NCBI GenBank assembly: GCA_038030265.1
Contig: CM075940.1
Span: forward strand, 1,240,001-1,304,000
Length of the DNA: 64,000 bases
Direction of reading: 5' to 3'
From: Corythucha ciliata
Lineage: Eukaryota; Arthropoda; Insecta; Hemiptera; Tingidae
The position numbers and the translations under genes are program-made. The notes below the pieces were generated by a model, which saw nothing but the letters and a program-made list of their open reading frames with translations, did not search any database and was not told the DNA's origin. Shown here piece by piece: positions 51,524 to 63,215 of this stretch. Each line of letters starts with the position of its first letter. Positions within the stretch are counted from its first letter, which is position 1.

Positions 51524-52500
51524 TGTAGTCGTAGGCAACTACGGCTACGTATCTAATTTGTACATCTATGTTCTCACCCACGATTGTGATAACGTCATGA
51601 CTTGGTGCCAGTGTGATTGACGTCGTGTGTGTGACGTTTTATTCGGGCAAAAGTTTACATCTTGATGACCTGCTAACGACAGCGGCAACAGCGATAACGA
51701 TTCCAATGGAATGGCGGGGGCACATCAGCAGAAAGGGCGTACTGGAAGAACAACGTCCTGTATAGTATATTACACATCTCCTGGGGTCGATCCGAAGAGT
51801 GATGACATTTTCAACACGAGTATGACTGCGTCTTTTTACATGAATTATCTTAGGTCCGTTCCATTGTTTTGCACTAGCTACACTAGTGTAGAAAACCACG
51901 TGATTTCATTGACATTTTCTGAAAAATTGAATGAAACCAGATGATTTTCTTCTAAAGTGTAGCAATCGCGAAACAATGAAACGGAACTCTTTAGAAAATC
52001 ATAGTTTCACATCAAAATTGCTCAATAAAATCTCAAATAGAGAATTTTTTACACGTGCAAAATTTAGACTGGTTATCTCAAAATGAGATGAGGGTTTACC
52101 TAACAGAGAAGTTTACTCAGTCTGGGTTAGATAAAACGTTAGATAAGTCTACTCGCGATAAAGTTTTTAGCGCAATAGGAATGCTTGACGAGCGCCCAAA
52201 GATGGCAAAAGACATCAAGGGATATCAAACCTTGATTTACTTAAATCCCATCACCTCGGATCATTACTTCGACGAAGGAGGCTAATGAAACGAATTTTAT
52301 TAGCTTCGTTCGACAAAAAACTTACTCGTGTTTTTATGAAAAAGAATAACCGACGATGTGATTTCACTCAGCAAACACGTTCAGAACACTTCGTGGATTT
52401 TTGTGCAGCTTCCGTGGGATACCCGTCGAATACTACAGCTACAGCGAGGCTGTAAGGCATTTTTGTTCAACGTGACATCCATCGCGTGATGGTTCACCTG
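51524..52500. other. Stretch without a recognised gene
   Basis: A 76-codon plus frame at 52055–52285 (MQNLDWLSQNEMRVYL...) and an overlapping frame just upstream look somewhat protein-like, but I recognise no family. Confidence 0.35.
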
Positions 52501-52509
52501 TCCGCCGGA

Positions 52510-52790
52510 CCGGTCTGAGGAACTCAAACTGTGTGGCGAGGTGTTGGTTGCCCTGTGTGTTAGCGGACGCGAAAGCGTCTATTTCATCGTCGAGGAGGCT
52601 ACAGACGGTCGCCGACGGCTGTTGTGTTGTTGCCCCGATGGGTTGTGTCGGTCCTCGGCTAATGGTGGAACGATCCGGCCGCTTCTCAACAGAGTACCCT
52701 CTTCGTGGGATCCCCGAGTGCTACTCGCGGGCGTTAATCAATCACCTATTGGTATGTGGACGGGCAGATCGTCCGTGTTCGACATGGTTC
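52510..52790 (-). pseudogene. gag-like N-terminal fragment, copy 2
   Basis: The minus strand repeats features of 41797–42215: an LLRSGRIVPP stretch matching TRLRSGRIVVG, then after a frame change DDEIDAFASANTQGNQ matching DDQLDAFASSNGQ. The nucleotide similarity covers about 200 bases. No downstream gag-pol is present. Confidence 0.35.
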
Positions 52791-53384
52791 TCCGATGGGG
52801 GGAGCTATAAAATATATAGGGGGAAAGGTGGAAAAAAGTGATTTTGGTCACTCTTGGCGGGTGGTCGGACACCCGAGGTAAAGAACTTATCGCCGTTAAA
52901 TTTTGGGGAATGTCGGGGGTTAGTCACTGGAAAAGACCCTGGGCCACCATATTTGTTATCATTTTTATTGCCTGCTCTTTGAAGGTTGTTGTTTAATGAT
53001 TAACATACGGGGATTACGTGAAAAACGCGGTAAGTTTCATTTCATGTGTATGACCTTGGCGTCTGCGTATGCACAACCAACCTCAACTGACTTTTAACAA
53101 GTAAGCACAAGCAAAAGCGCGATGTATTTTATGAGGGTCATAAAAGTGAGGCCTTAATTATATCGAAAAAATAGAGTAACAATGAAAAGTTGCTTAAACT
53201 AACGCGAAGGGATTTAGGGTGTCTATCGGATCGACGAACGATGAACGCGGGCGTGATTTTCGGGTACTGGTTATTCAACACAGACATGAATGGACTCAGC
53301 TGTCCTTTCGCCGTTTTATGTAAGTTTTACTATTAAATGGCCTTTTATCCTTTTTTGTATGTTGTTAGTATCGGATCAATTACA
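52791..53384. other. Stretch without a gene
   Basis: No supported coding region, no clear repeat. TATA-like GCTATAAAATATATAG near 52803 has no evident gene behind it. Confidence 0.35.
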
Positions 53385-53760
53385 ATATCCTTCCATACTT
53401 ACTTTTTTACTTTTTTCCGGCTTTTCCAACTCGTGTCAGTGCTGGTTCGCAGTCTCCATTGCCGTCTATCTTGGGTGTCTGAGTCGTTGAGGTTTCTGTC
53501 CGCCATTAGGCGTCGGACTTTCCCTTTCCATGTTGCACAGGGTCTTCCTTTCTTCCTTCTTCCGGGCGGCGACCATCCTAGTATTCTTTTTGGCCATCGG
53601 TCCTTCGGCATCCTTTCTGTAGTCCATACCATTTCAAGATTCTCGAATTCACTTTGTCAAGCGTTGAGCTGTCTACAACCTCCATCATTCGCCTTATACA
53701 CTCATATCGCACTCTCTGGAATCATGATACCCTGGCCTTCGCCAGAAATCCATCTCCGTC
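53385..53760 (-). pseudogene. LINE C-terminal fragment
   Basis: On the minus strand VWTTERMPKDRWPKRILGWS, then GRRKKGRPCATWKGKVRRLM and DRRQWR match the conserved tail after the reverse transcriptase in many RTE/Jockey-like LINEs (RMPxxRWPKKIL, GRRxxGRPxxTW, DRxxWR). The reverse transcriptase itself is absent. Confidence 0.6.
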
Positions 53761-55270
53761 GACATTATGCGATCGGTCCTTTTTGGTTTATTATTCATTC
53801 TGAATAACACACCTATGTTTTCGGTCAGGAAAAAATTTTCACAGCCTACCCTCAAACTTTTTCTGTTGTCACGGACTCTTTCGTCGGGTTAATAGGGTTC
53901 TTCCGAGGCCGGAAAGAGTGTTGACGAAGGGAGTAAACAAACATATTCCGTGACTACGGCTATAAAAACAAGGAAACAAACTTATATTCTCAAAATCTTA
54001 CAAACATAACTGGATAAAAATTAGCCTACCAAGTAAGAAAAGCGCGAAATAAAAGGGGTATGAGTTTTATGTCTAACTATCAGCTATGGCAAAGGTAAAC
54101 TATAACTATCGGTAGGAAGTATGCACTAAGTTCTATCCTAGACAGGGGGGGGGGGGCGTTCTTAAGCTTATAATTACTCCGAAGCGTAAACCGGTACTTC
54201 GGCAAAATTTTAGAGTCAAAAATACTTTTAGTAAAAGCAACGCGAGTATAAGGTGTAAATCTTATCTGGTTTGTTGTCGCTGGACGATGTTCCTCGGAAT
54301 GGAGGCACCTCCTAGATTCAGACAGGATCTACAACCGCCAACGGTATAGGAGCTGGTCCCAGATAAACCTCGCCGCCACACAGTGTCCAAAAGGGCGCGA
54401 TAATCGGCAGGAAGAAAATATAATTTAATCTTTAAATGAAACGCTGGAGCTCAGGCGGAGATCCGCAGCTTCCACTCGAGCCCTCTTGGGGAAACTATCG
54501 CTACGACGAAACAATCGTACTCGACAAGAGTCAAAACGGTAAAATATTGAACAACTTGATACTTGTTCTGTTCCCTGGCTCGGACTGAACTGAAGGAAGA
54601 GGAAGGCGGACGGTAAATTAATTTAGAAAAAGATAAGCCAGTAGGTAGGTACGAAGTACGAATTTAAAATAAAACACCTCTGTTTCATTAAAATTTATTT
54701 TTTTTCTTTTTTTTAAAATATATATTCAGGTTTATTCCTTAGAATCGTTTTATATCAAGGGAGGGGGGGGGGGACTTTTAGCGACTAACCGTAACTTCCG
54801 GTTACACTGTGTACGTTTTAACATGTCTAGATTCCATTTCTGGAATTTCCGTACGGGATCTAGTTGGTTCTAACAGCTGATCAGTTTGATCAACCAACTC
54901 CCTGGGTTTTTATGGACCAAAAGCGGGTCCAAATGGGGGTTTTCAAATCATAGGAGTGTGGGGTGTCGATTTTCATGTAATTTCAAGCCGGATTTGGCTA
55001 CACTCATGAATAATAAACCCATGTGTAGAATTTGCAGCGTTTTTACAGCATTGAATGCAGTGAAGGAAAAGCAACCCCCCCCCCCCCCGAAGATTTGCAT
55101 CCTATCAGCAGGTGTTTCCATAGCGAACGGGTTAAAAATCCCTCAAGTTTTAAACACAGTGCGTCCCTAAAAATCGTTTGATTTCGCTCAGCCTATATTT
55201 TTGTGTTCTTTTTGTTCTCTCGCGAATTTTTATTGTTTCTGGAGAGACAAAGTGATATTTAAATCTATAA
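53761..55270. other. Stretch without a gene
   Basis: Contains G runs at 54146 and 54763 and a C run at 55075. A phrase like GGGATCTAGTTGGTTCTAAC near 54853 also occurs near 15617, so part of this belongs to the dispersed repeat seen in the element A intron. No supported gene. Confidence 0.4.
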
Positions 55271-55496
55271 AGCTATGTCTCCACTTGTACCTTTTCGCGG
55301 GCGTCAGAAGCATGCGTCATAGCACACGGTGTGTCGAACGTGAGGAATGCGCTATTGCATGCCTCAAAAAGCTGGAAGGATATCAGAAATTGCGTGAGTA
55401 GCTTAGACGCATGCGTTATTGAAAGTTGAAGCGCAAGTTGAAAAGGCATGTTGAATTGAAAGAGGAAGACGAAAGCGCTCAAGTGGAGACATAGCT
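55271..55496. mobile_element. 226-base Harbinger-type MITE
   Basis: Ends AGCTATGTCTCCACTTG and CAAGTGGAGACATAGCT are perfect complements, flanked by TAA on both sides (55268–55270, 55497–55499), the 3-base target duplication of PIF/Harbinger elements. Non-coding interior. Confidence 0.8.
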
Positions 55497-55499
55497 TAA

Positions 55500-56837
55500 A
55501 GGACTTATCTCACAGAGTACGATTTGAAATTGCATATTATGCTAAAATGGATTTCAAAAATGTTGTGTATGACGCTGCCCGCGATGGTAAACTCAAACGT
55601 CTCAAGGTAAGCCTTTCAATTTATTATTTTTCGATATTTTCACAAAACTTTTTTTTTTTTTTTTCTCACCAGTTGAATTGAATGCTCCGGAAGTTATCAA
55701 AGTTGAAATCAATCTAGCTTGGCATCGAGGTCATTTTTACGTATATTTTATTGCTCGATTCTGAACTTTTGGGCTATTTCTGCCCTAAGACATAACCAAT
55801 TCGTGGTGTTGGCACGCCCAATTGATGTTTTAAGTTTGTGTGGAAGCCCCCACGATACTTCCATGTTCCCGTCGTTCACTTACATCATGCCTTTCACACG
55901 AAACAATTCCGACACGGGTGATTAATCATCAAAATTAATTAATTTGCCCTGACCTGTCCTGAAGTTCTGTTCTCATAAAAATGCCAAAGTTCCAAAATTT
56001 GCTGGAAATAGCTCTATTTCTCTCAATATTCATTGCATGTCAACGACTGATGCAATAATAACACATAAATTCCAACGACGTGACGAATAAAGAATTTTGT
56101 AGCCTAACATAATTCTCTTTAACGTCAACTATTAACTTGAAATATTCAACACGATCAATGAATGAAATAATGGACAAAATTTGATCAGTAAGACACTCGC
56201 TAAAACTCGAAATAATCGAAGAGAAACGTATCTTCGAACTCATCCTCGTCAATTTTTTAAAAAAATTAATTTAAAAATAACCAAATTGAATTTCGAAAAA
56301 ATGGCCAGTTCATCGATGGGGAATTTTTTTGTGGTCATTTTAAGCCATCATGAGGGGAAACCGGACTAAAATCCTGATAGGAGATAGGTTTGGGGCAATA
56401 AAAGAGCTGAAACTCATTCCAAACCGTAGCAACTGTATCGCTAAACAAATCTTATTCAAATTTTAGCAGCGTCTTCTATTCTAGGAACCTAGATGACGAT
56501 TTTGAACGATCGATCATCAAATTTTATAATATTCTCTTGGAATTAAAAGGATCCAACCATTTTTACATCAAGCACATTTGTTGAAACATCTTCCATATCG
56601 CTCAAACAATCGTGTTCAAATTTTACGGTGTACATCTAGAGATGAAGACACAACTTTTGAGCCATCACTCGTCCCGATCTGTCGAGAATAAAAGTGGACG
56701 ACGGACGACAGACGCCATGCTGAAAATTGAGATTTAGGCCTTCTCGGGGTCCAGGAACACGAATCTGGTGTCAGCTATTTTTTTTTTTTTTTGTTGCCAT
56801 TACCAAACTTCCTTCCCTACGGGAACATGAAAGTAAA
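55500..56837. other. Stretch without a gene
   Basis: AT-rich. Possible splice-like signals but no domain-bearing frame. A T run at 56776–56790 precedes the edge of repeat X copy 2. Confidence 0.4.
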
Positions 56838-58025
56838 AAATTTCGCTCCGGCAGCTGGCGGTCGGAAAGAGTGCATTTCATTTCGTATGCGGATACGCTA
56901 AGCCGTCCCAGGAGTAATCATGTTGAGGCCATGATTTGTTTCGTTAATGTTTGACCCTTCCTCGTACCGTTTGATGCCGGGTTTGTTTAATCTGAGCTTA
57001 ATGGGAATCAAAGGCTACTTCAAAATGAAATCATCGTACCGAATATATTGCTTCTGGAACCAACTGGTGATTTGTAGTGATTTGTTTAACAGTTCAAGCC
57101 ACATTACCCCCCCCCCCATCCAAGTCGACCGATTTGGCCCAAATGCAATTCCGACCCGTTATGACTACTGATTTTTGTGCCAAAGCGCGCGATCCGCTAA
57201 ATTAATTTCTACGAGAGTTATCGTGCTAACAAGACCACACACTTACTTCCACCCCGGGGGCACCACCCCCTCCCCCTTGACTTTTTCAAAAAATTAAAAT
57301 GGGAATCAAAGGCTAGTCTAACATGGAGTATACGTACCGAATATGATGCTTCTAGAATCAACTGGTGATTTTTTGACGACTTCAAGCCCTATTCCCCCCC
57401 CCCTCCACCATGACCGATTTGGCCCAAATGCAATACCAACCGAGGTCGTATGACTACTGATTTCCGGGCCAAATCTCGTTCCGATAAATTAATTTCTTCG
57501 AGCGTTATCGTGCTAACAAGACCACACACTTACTTCCATCCCGGGGGCGTAATTTGAAATGCTACTCGATTTCAGCCAGCCACTTTAAAGAGATTTGTAA
57601 CGCGAGCTCTCATTGGCTGACAACTTTGCGCGTTGATTCAAACGACCAAAGAGCGCTCTGCCGGATGACAATATGAAACAGCTAGTCATTCCAGCCTTTT
57701 TTCCCTATTCATGTTTATTTTTGTTTTAATTGATTAAAAATTTGTGACGTCACAGTAGGCAGATCCCAAACAATTTTCTTCAATGATTACTAAGGTTCTT
57801 AATAATGACGAGCTGAGATACGTTTAGAAACAGTGATGAGACGTCACCACTTTTTCAGTCAATTTTTGCTTACGCTTCAGCAGGTATTACAAACGCCCGA
57901 ACGTCTCACACAAAGCTGCTCATAGAAATTCCTCCTACTCAAAGTGAATTTCAAGTCAAATTAGAATTTTACCTTACGAAAAGCCCGGAATCTATTTTTA
58001 TTTTTTCCATATCGTGAACATCTAC

Positions 58026-58520
58026 AGGGTGTTTCAGGATGAATGATCAGGACTTTAAATAGTTGTCCCAACTAGGACAAACCAAAATCGTCAGGATCGC
58101 AAATGCTTGGTTTCCTAGTTACAGGTTTTTTTTTTGTCATTTTTCGGCCAAACACGTTCTTTTCGTCAATAAGCATTTTTATCGTCCTAGCCATTCGGAG
58201 CAAATAATACAGATTACATTTCTGTAAAAAGCACAACATTTTCGTTCAAGAAATGCTTGTTGTAACTTGCTGATCTCATGTTTTAGTATTTTCTTTTATT
58301 TATTGAAAAAGTGTTAATTTGATTTTCACCGTTTCTTTCAAACTCGAATCTTCCTCAGTCATCGTGTTCAAGATAGATGGTTAAATTATTGGAAAAACAC
58401 GTGAGTGTTGTAAGGACGAACGAAATTTTTAAACATAAAATCCGCGCTTTTTCGCTGACATATCACAGCAAAAGTTTATAAATTCAAATTGAGCCATATT
58501 TTCACCAAACATAAAAAGTA
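58026..58520. repeat. Mariner-like end and inverted segment inside the 5.2-kb element
   Basis: ACAGGGTGTTTCAGGATG at 58026 resembles Tc1/mariner-type termini. The segment AGCAAAAGTTTATAAATTC to CCAAACATAAAAAGTAAAA (58462–58520) is inverted, diverged, at about 61465–61545. The two may be the remains of one older fold-back insertion around the minisatellite. Confidence 0.35.
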
Positions 58521-58739
58521 AAAACAGCTTTTGGCACTATAACTTTGAATATGCTCACTTTAAACAAAATACCTACCTCATGCAGTGGCGGATTTACAGG
58601 GTGGTTTAACCCCCCCCCCCCAGTGAGAAGATGGCATCTTGGCGTTTGTCACTACAATTAGGAAATACTTATACACCATTGATTCGAAATAGTTGAAGGA
58701 AACTTCGCGGAGAAAACAGAGAAAATACGCTAGCACCAT

Positions 58740-60520
58740 GTTTTTATAGGCCCAAATTGAGAAGGCGATCGAATGTGATAATGTTGGGCAAGAGGGAGTC
58801 GAAAAGCGCTAATATTTGTGACTGGAATAGCGAATAAGCGCATATTCGCAGAATAAAATGAGTAAATCACTAATTCGTGGCTAAAGATTGAGCAAAGCAC
58901 TAATTTTTCGGCACATAATTGAGAAAAAACGCCAATACGTGGTTATAAAATTGAGAAAAAGCTGCAATCCATCGCTCAGCCAGATCAACAAAATAATATT
59001 GGAAAAACACTAATTCGTGGTTTCTCGAGGCAACATCAAGACTGAAATTAAAAAAAATCACTAATTCATAAGGATAAAAGTGAAAAAATCGCTCTAGGTT
59101 AATATTAAAATACACGTAGAGCTCATACGACGTTAAAATTGTAAAAATTCCGCTGATTTGCGGCGAAACTAGAGAAAAGTGTTAAATGTGCTGATAAAAT
59201 TTGGAAAAACGCAAATTCAAGGACGCGTTTTTGCTTAATCGGGAATTGATTCAATTCGTGGCTACAGCTGCTGCCAAACAGCGCGTATTAGCTGCTAAAA
59301 TGAAGACTGGCGCTAATTTGCGTATCAATATTCGAGAAAACGCCTAATTCGTGGCAAAACTGGAGAAAAACATGGAAGTGAAAGCCTAATGTCCTGTTAA
59401 AATTGAGAAAAACGCTAATTCACGGAAACATGTCTACCAAAACATGCTTGATCACGGCTAAAACTAACGCAAATGCAGGTTCCCGCCTAAAATTGCGATA
59501 AATGACTATAATTCGCTTGTAAAATTAAGAAAATGCGTTAACGCATGCTAAAGAAAGAATTCGAGGCTAAAATTAAAGAATAATTCGCAGCTAAAATTGA
59601 GGAAATGTGCTCATTCGCAGCAAAATTTGAGAAAAACGCCAGTTTGTAGTCCAATTTGGGAAAATCCGCGACTAAAATTATGAGAAATAGCGACAATTCG
59701 CCATAAAAATGGAGAAAAAAGAAACGCTTATCCGCATGACTTAAGGTGCGTTTACACTGAAGTGTCGCGCTACACCTATTGCTTAAAATTTAGTGTCAGA
59801 CACAAATATCCTTGGTGTGAACACAAACTTCCAGAAAATTTTATCAGAATTTGTACAGTCAATATACATGTGTCTGACACTTCACATTTATGTCGAGACA
59901 TAAGTGTAGCTACATAAATGTCAGACACTTTAGTGTAAATGCACCTTAAGAAGTGAAGAAAACGCTCTTAATTCCCGGACTAAAACGGAGAAAAAGCGCT
60001 TTTAAAATTGAGAAAAACGCTAAATCACTAATACATTTATGCCAAAACGCGCTTATTCACAGCTAAAACTGAGGCAAATGCGGATTCTAGCCTAAAATTG
60101 AGATAAAGAGCGCATTCGCTGTGAAAGGTGGTGGGAAAATCCATTAATTCGTGGCTAAAATTGACAAATAAATCTGATTCGCAGGAGAAAAAACGCCAAT
60201 TCGCAGATTCGGGGGAAATCCGCTAATTCGGGGCTAAATTAAATTGAATAAAAGCGGTAATTCGCTGGCAGATCGAAGAAATACTTCTCGGTTAAAATTA
60301 TGAAATAATTCGCAGCTAAAACTGTGGAGAAAAAAGGCTAACTCGCGGATCATCTTGAGGAAGTCCTCTGCTAAAATTGAGGAAACGCGGTAATTCGCGC
60401 CAAAAATGGAGAAAATGAAGAAAAACGCTGGTAATTCTCGGCTATCAAAGTGTAAAAGCGCCAATCCGCTCCTAAAATCCGGAAAAACGCTAATTCGCGG
60501 ATACATTTAATTTAAAAAGG
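58740..60520 (+). repeat. Degenerate minisatellite, GCTAATTCGCGG–CTAAAATTGAGAAAAAC units
   Basis: About 1.8 kb built from dozens of loosely conserved units of roughly 30–45 bases. Frequent phrases are AAAATTGAGAAAAACGC and CTAATTCGCGGCTAAA. Spacing varies, so it is an old or continuously reshuffled array. A 201-base MITE interrupts it at 59745–59945. Open frames in it are by-products. Confidence 0.8.
59745..59945. mobile_element. 201-base MITE with TTAA target duplication
   Basis: Ends GGTGCGTTTACACTGAAGTG and CACTTTAGTGTAAATGCACC are near-complements, flanked by TTAA at 59741–59744 and 59946–59949. A TTAA duplication suggests a piggyBac- or Kolobok-mobilised element. Inserted in the minisatellite. 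Confidence 0.75.
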
Positions 60521-62768
60521 GGGTGGCATGAAAACACGATGGACACAATAGCTGGATCATTGTTTCATAAAAAGAAAGATAAAATCAGGTTTATGATCGA
60601 ACTTCTCCCAGGATAAAATCCTAGAAGGTTGAAAAAAGTGGTTTTCGGGATACTGTCGGTCTGTCGCCTTTTTTCCCGATAAATTACGTGAAAATAAAAC
60701 CCTAGCCGTTTCTTGGTATAAAAGCGCCTATCTGACCTTTGTTTTGAGGAAAAAAATCATTTATCGGACTTGTTCTCCCCGCACCGAAATGTCGTTTTAA
60801 TTAGTTATAACTTCAAAACAAGTGATTCCACAATTTTTGAAATATTTTTTAAAAGAATTCCTCGTGAAATTTTCTTGCGAATTGACTACAATATTACCGA
60901 AAAAAATCAACTTTTCTGTAGCCAAAATCGTAGTTCTTAGCGCAAAATGACCAGTAGCACAAGATAACGGTCGAAAGTGCAAAAAAAAGGGGCGCGAGAG
61001 GGCCCCTAAAAAAAGAAAATTAAGCAAAAATTGTGGGAGAAGTAGGATTTGGCGCGACTACGTCAAAAATTATTTACCGCCGAATTTCCTAGTACATAAA
61101 TCGAAACCAAGGTGTTTCTTAGTATGTAAAACGCGAATACCTTGTTTTGAAGAAAAATAATTTCCCAGGCATGTTCACCCTGTAGCGGAATGCTATATTT
61201 TCGGTTTTTTTATAAAATGCAATCATTGATGTACGCGAAAAATTACCGTTTACACAACGCGCAACCTTCAACATTCAACCCATTACCACATACAACCCAT
61301 GGTACATGAGGTACCATTTTTACCTCAGTACACATATATTTATAATTTCGGTGCGATTTTGGGATATTCGGGGGAATTTTTGGATGGGTAAGTGATGAGG
61401 AGGGGTAATTTTACTTTAATGGAAGTGTTTCTGTGAGTAGGTACATTTGAAGATCAACGCGGAAATATCTGTATTTACTTTTTATGTTTGGTGAAATACG
61501 GCTCAAATATGACGATATGATCAGGAATATCTGAACTTTTGCTGTGAGAATTTCAAAGGCTGTTCGTGTTACAAGCAGGTAGCCGTAATCATCTTCTTAT
61601 TTTTTTGGTCAGGAAGGTTCAACATTTTCAACTGAGTCGGAGGGCCTTGAAAAGTTGGGATGCAAGGTAAACCGTTTTTTTGGGATACATACATTATTTA
61701 CTGAATTAGTTAGGTAGGTAGTATTATCCAACAAAAACTTGTCGATGTTTGCTTCAGAGATCGCGACTAACAATGAGACTTATTTAATCCTCAGGTATTT
61801 TATTAAACAATCTTCGACAACGCGATAGTCTATTAATTGTATTTGTAACAGTAAGTTTGGCATTACCGTGAGTTATGGTTGCGTATCACATTTCTTTTCG
61901 TGAAAACCGTCGCAAATAAACAGCAACTAGCAAGCAGCGTAAGATGAATAAACTGGCAGAATCCATAACTCCCATTAGGGAGCCTCCCTACAATCCACGT
62001 GTCATCCAAATTATTAATGATTGTTTAATGCATGAGTTTAAATGCATTAAACTCATGCATTGTTTAAGCCTGAGTGACGATACCCAGAATTGGTGGATGC
62101 CAGCCAGAATTATATGTATATCGTGAGACTAAAAAACAAGCAAGGCATGTCGTTCTCAATTCCAAAATTATTCCTTTGCATTACAGAATTGAGCTTCTTG
62201 CCCAGTCAAGTGATCTCATACCCGTGAAAGTAAAAAGATCGAGAACCAACTATATGAAAACTTGTGTGAATGTGGAATATGCCTGAAGTTGAGTCAAACG
62301 TCCACTAAAAAACGTAAACATTGGGATAACAAAATATCATGAATGGCTGGATACATTTAATTTTTACCTTTTAAATGTCAGCCCTATAATTCATCCGTCG
62401 CTGGTACAAATCGGAGACATGAATCCTCAGAAAGTAACGACTGAAATTGTGTACCTCACGATCGTGATCGTAAACCAACGACGAAATTCGGAAAAAGTTG
62501 CCCGTTCGCGGCTGAATACATGCCGTAATTAAACTCACTACTGGTATTTGTCGTACATGCCATAACTGAATTATTCGTAATTGCAAATTTTTGCGATTAA
62601 TGCGAAGAAAATAAAATGTTCGCGGTGCACTAAAACTGTTGAACTTGAGTATTCTGTCTTATCAATGATATAAACAAGATAACCACTACAACGGCATTGA
62701 ATCTTCCATTAGCCAATCAGAGGCCACGAAACAACTCCTGGCTGAAATCTAGTAGCATTTCAAATTAC
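60521..62768. other. Right part of the 5.2-kb element, no recognised gene
   Basis: Two small plus frames (61944–62126 and 62074–62286) overlap without known motifs. A perfect 35-base palindrome centred on ATGCA lies at 62027–62061 (arms AATGCATGAGTTTAA). Otherwise AT-rich, non-coding. Confidence 0.4.
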
Positions 62769-63215
62769 GGGGGCACCGCCCCCTCCACCTTGACTTTTTC
62801 AACAAATTAAAATGGGAATCAGAGGCTAGTCTAATATGGAGTACACGTACCGAATATGATGCTTCTGGAATCAACTGGTGATTTGTAGTGATTTTTTGAC
62901 CATTTCAAGCCCTATTTTCGCCCCCTCTACCTTGACCGATTTGGGCCAAATGCAATACCGACCGGGGGTCTTATGACTACTGATTTTTGTGACAAAGCGC
63001 GCTCCGCTAAATTAACTTCTACGAGAGTTATCGTGCTAACAAGAAAATGGCCATAAAGATATTTACTATAAACCTATATATATATAAATTCTGGAGACCA
63101 CTGAATTCGTGTTCTAGAGGTTCTGAAACATGAAAAAAACATGACAAACATGACATGACCCATGTTTGCCACCATCACGACGAGACCAATAGTGCATTTT
63201 CAGAATGAAATGCAC

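Larger units (their letters stand above)
57549..62768. mobile_element. 5.2-kb element with terminal inverted repeats and minisatellite core
   Basis: Starts GTAATTTGAAATGCTACT and ends AGTAGCATTTCAAATTAC. The inverted similarity reaches about 70 bases with gaps (GATTTCAGCCAG and GCTCTCATTGGCT also pair). GGGGGC is duplicated at 57543–57548 and 62769–62774, within repeat X. No transposase frame is seen. A 6-base duplication fits Polinton-type integration, but the ends do not begin AGT, so the family is open. Confidence 0.7.
56838..63215 (-). mobile_element. Repeat X, copy 2 (inverted, split by a 5.2-kb element)
   Basis: Parts 56838–57548 and 62769–63215 match the reverse complement of copy 1. 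They start AAATTTCGCTCCGGCAGC and end with the GTGCATTTTCAG–AATGAAATGCAC hairpin. The internal units with TTATCGTGCTAACAAG occur three times (about 57210, 57505, 63027). Similarity to copy 1 is clearly below 100%, so the copies are old relative to the gypsy element. Confidence 0.6.

Noticed and set aside
52800..52820. TATA-like GCTATAAAATATATAG as a promoter
   Set aside because: No initiator at the right distance and no supported frame downstream.
58580..58625. hAT-like terminus CAGTGGCGGATTTACAGGG followed by a C run
   Set aside because: No partner end or flanking duplication was found within the 5.2-kb element, so an element cannot be defined.
58900..61027. Several 70–90-codon minus-strand open frames rich in F, L and S
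   Set aside because: They run through or near the minisatellite and A-rich DNA; composition follows the repeat, with no motif or start context.
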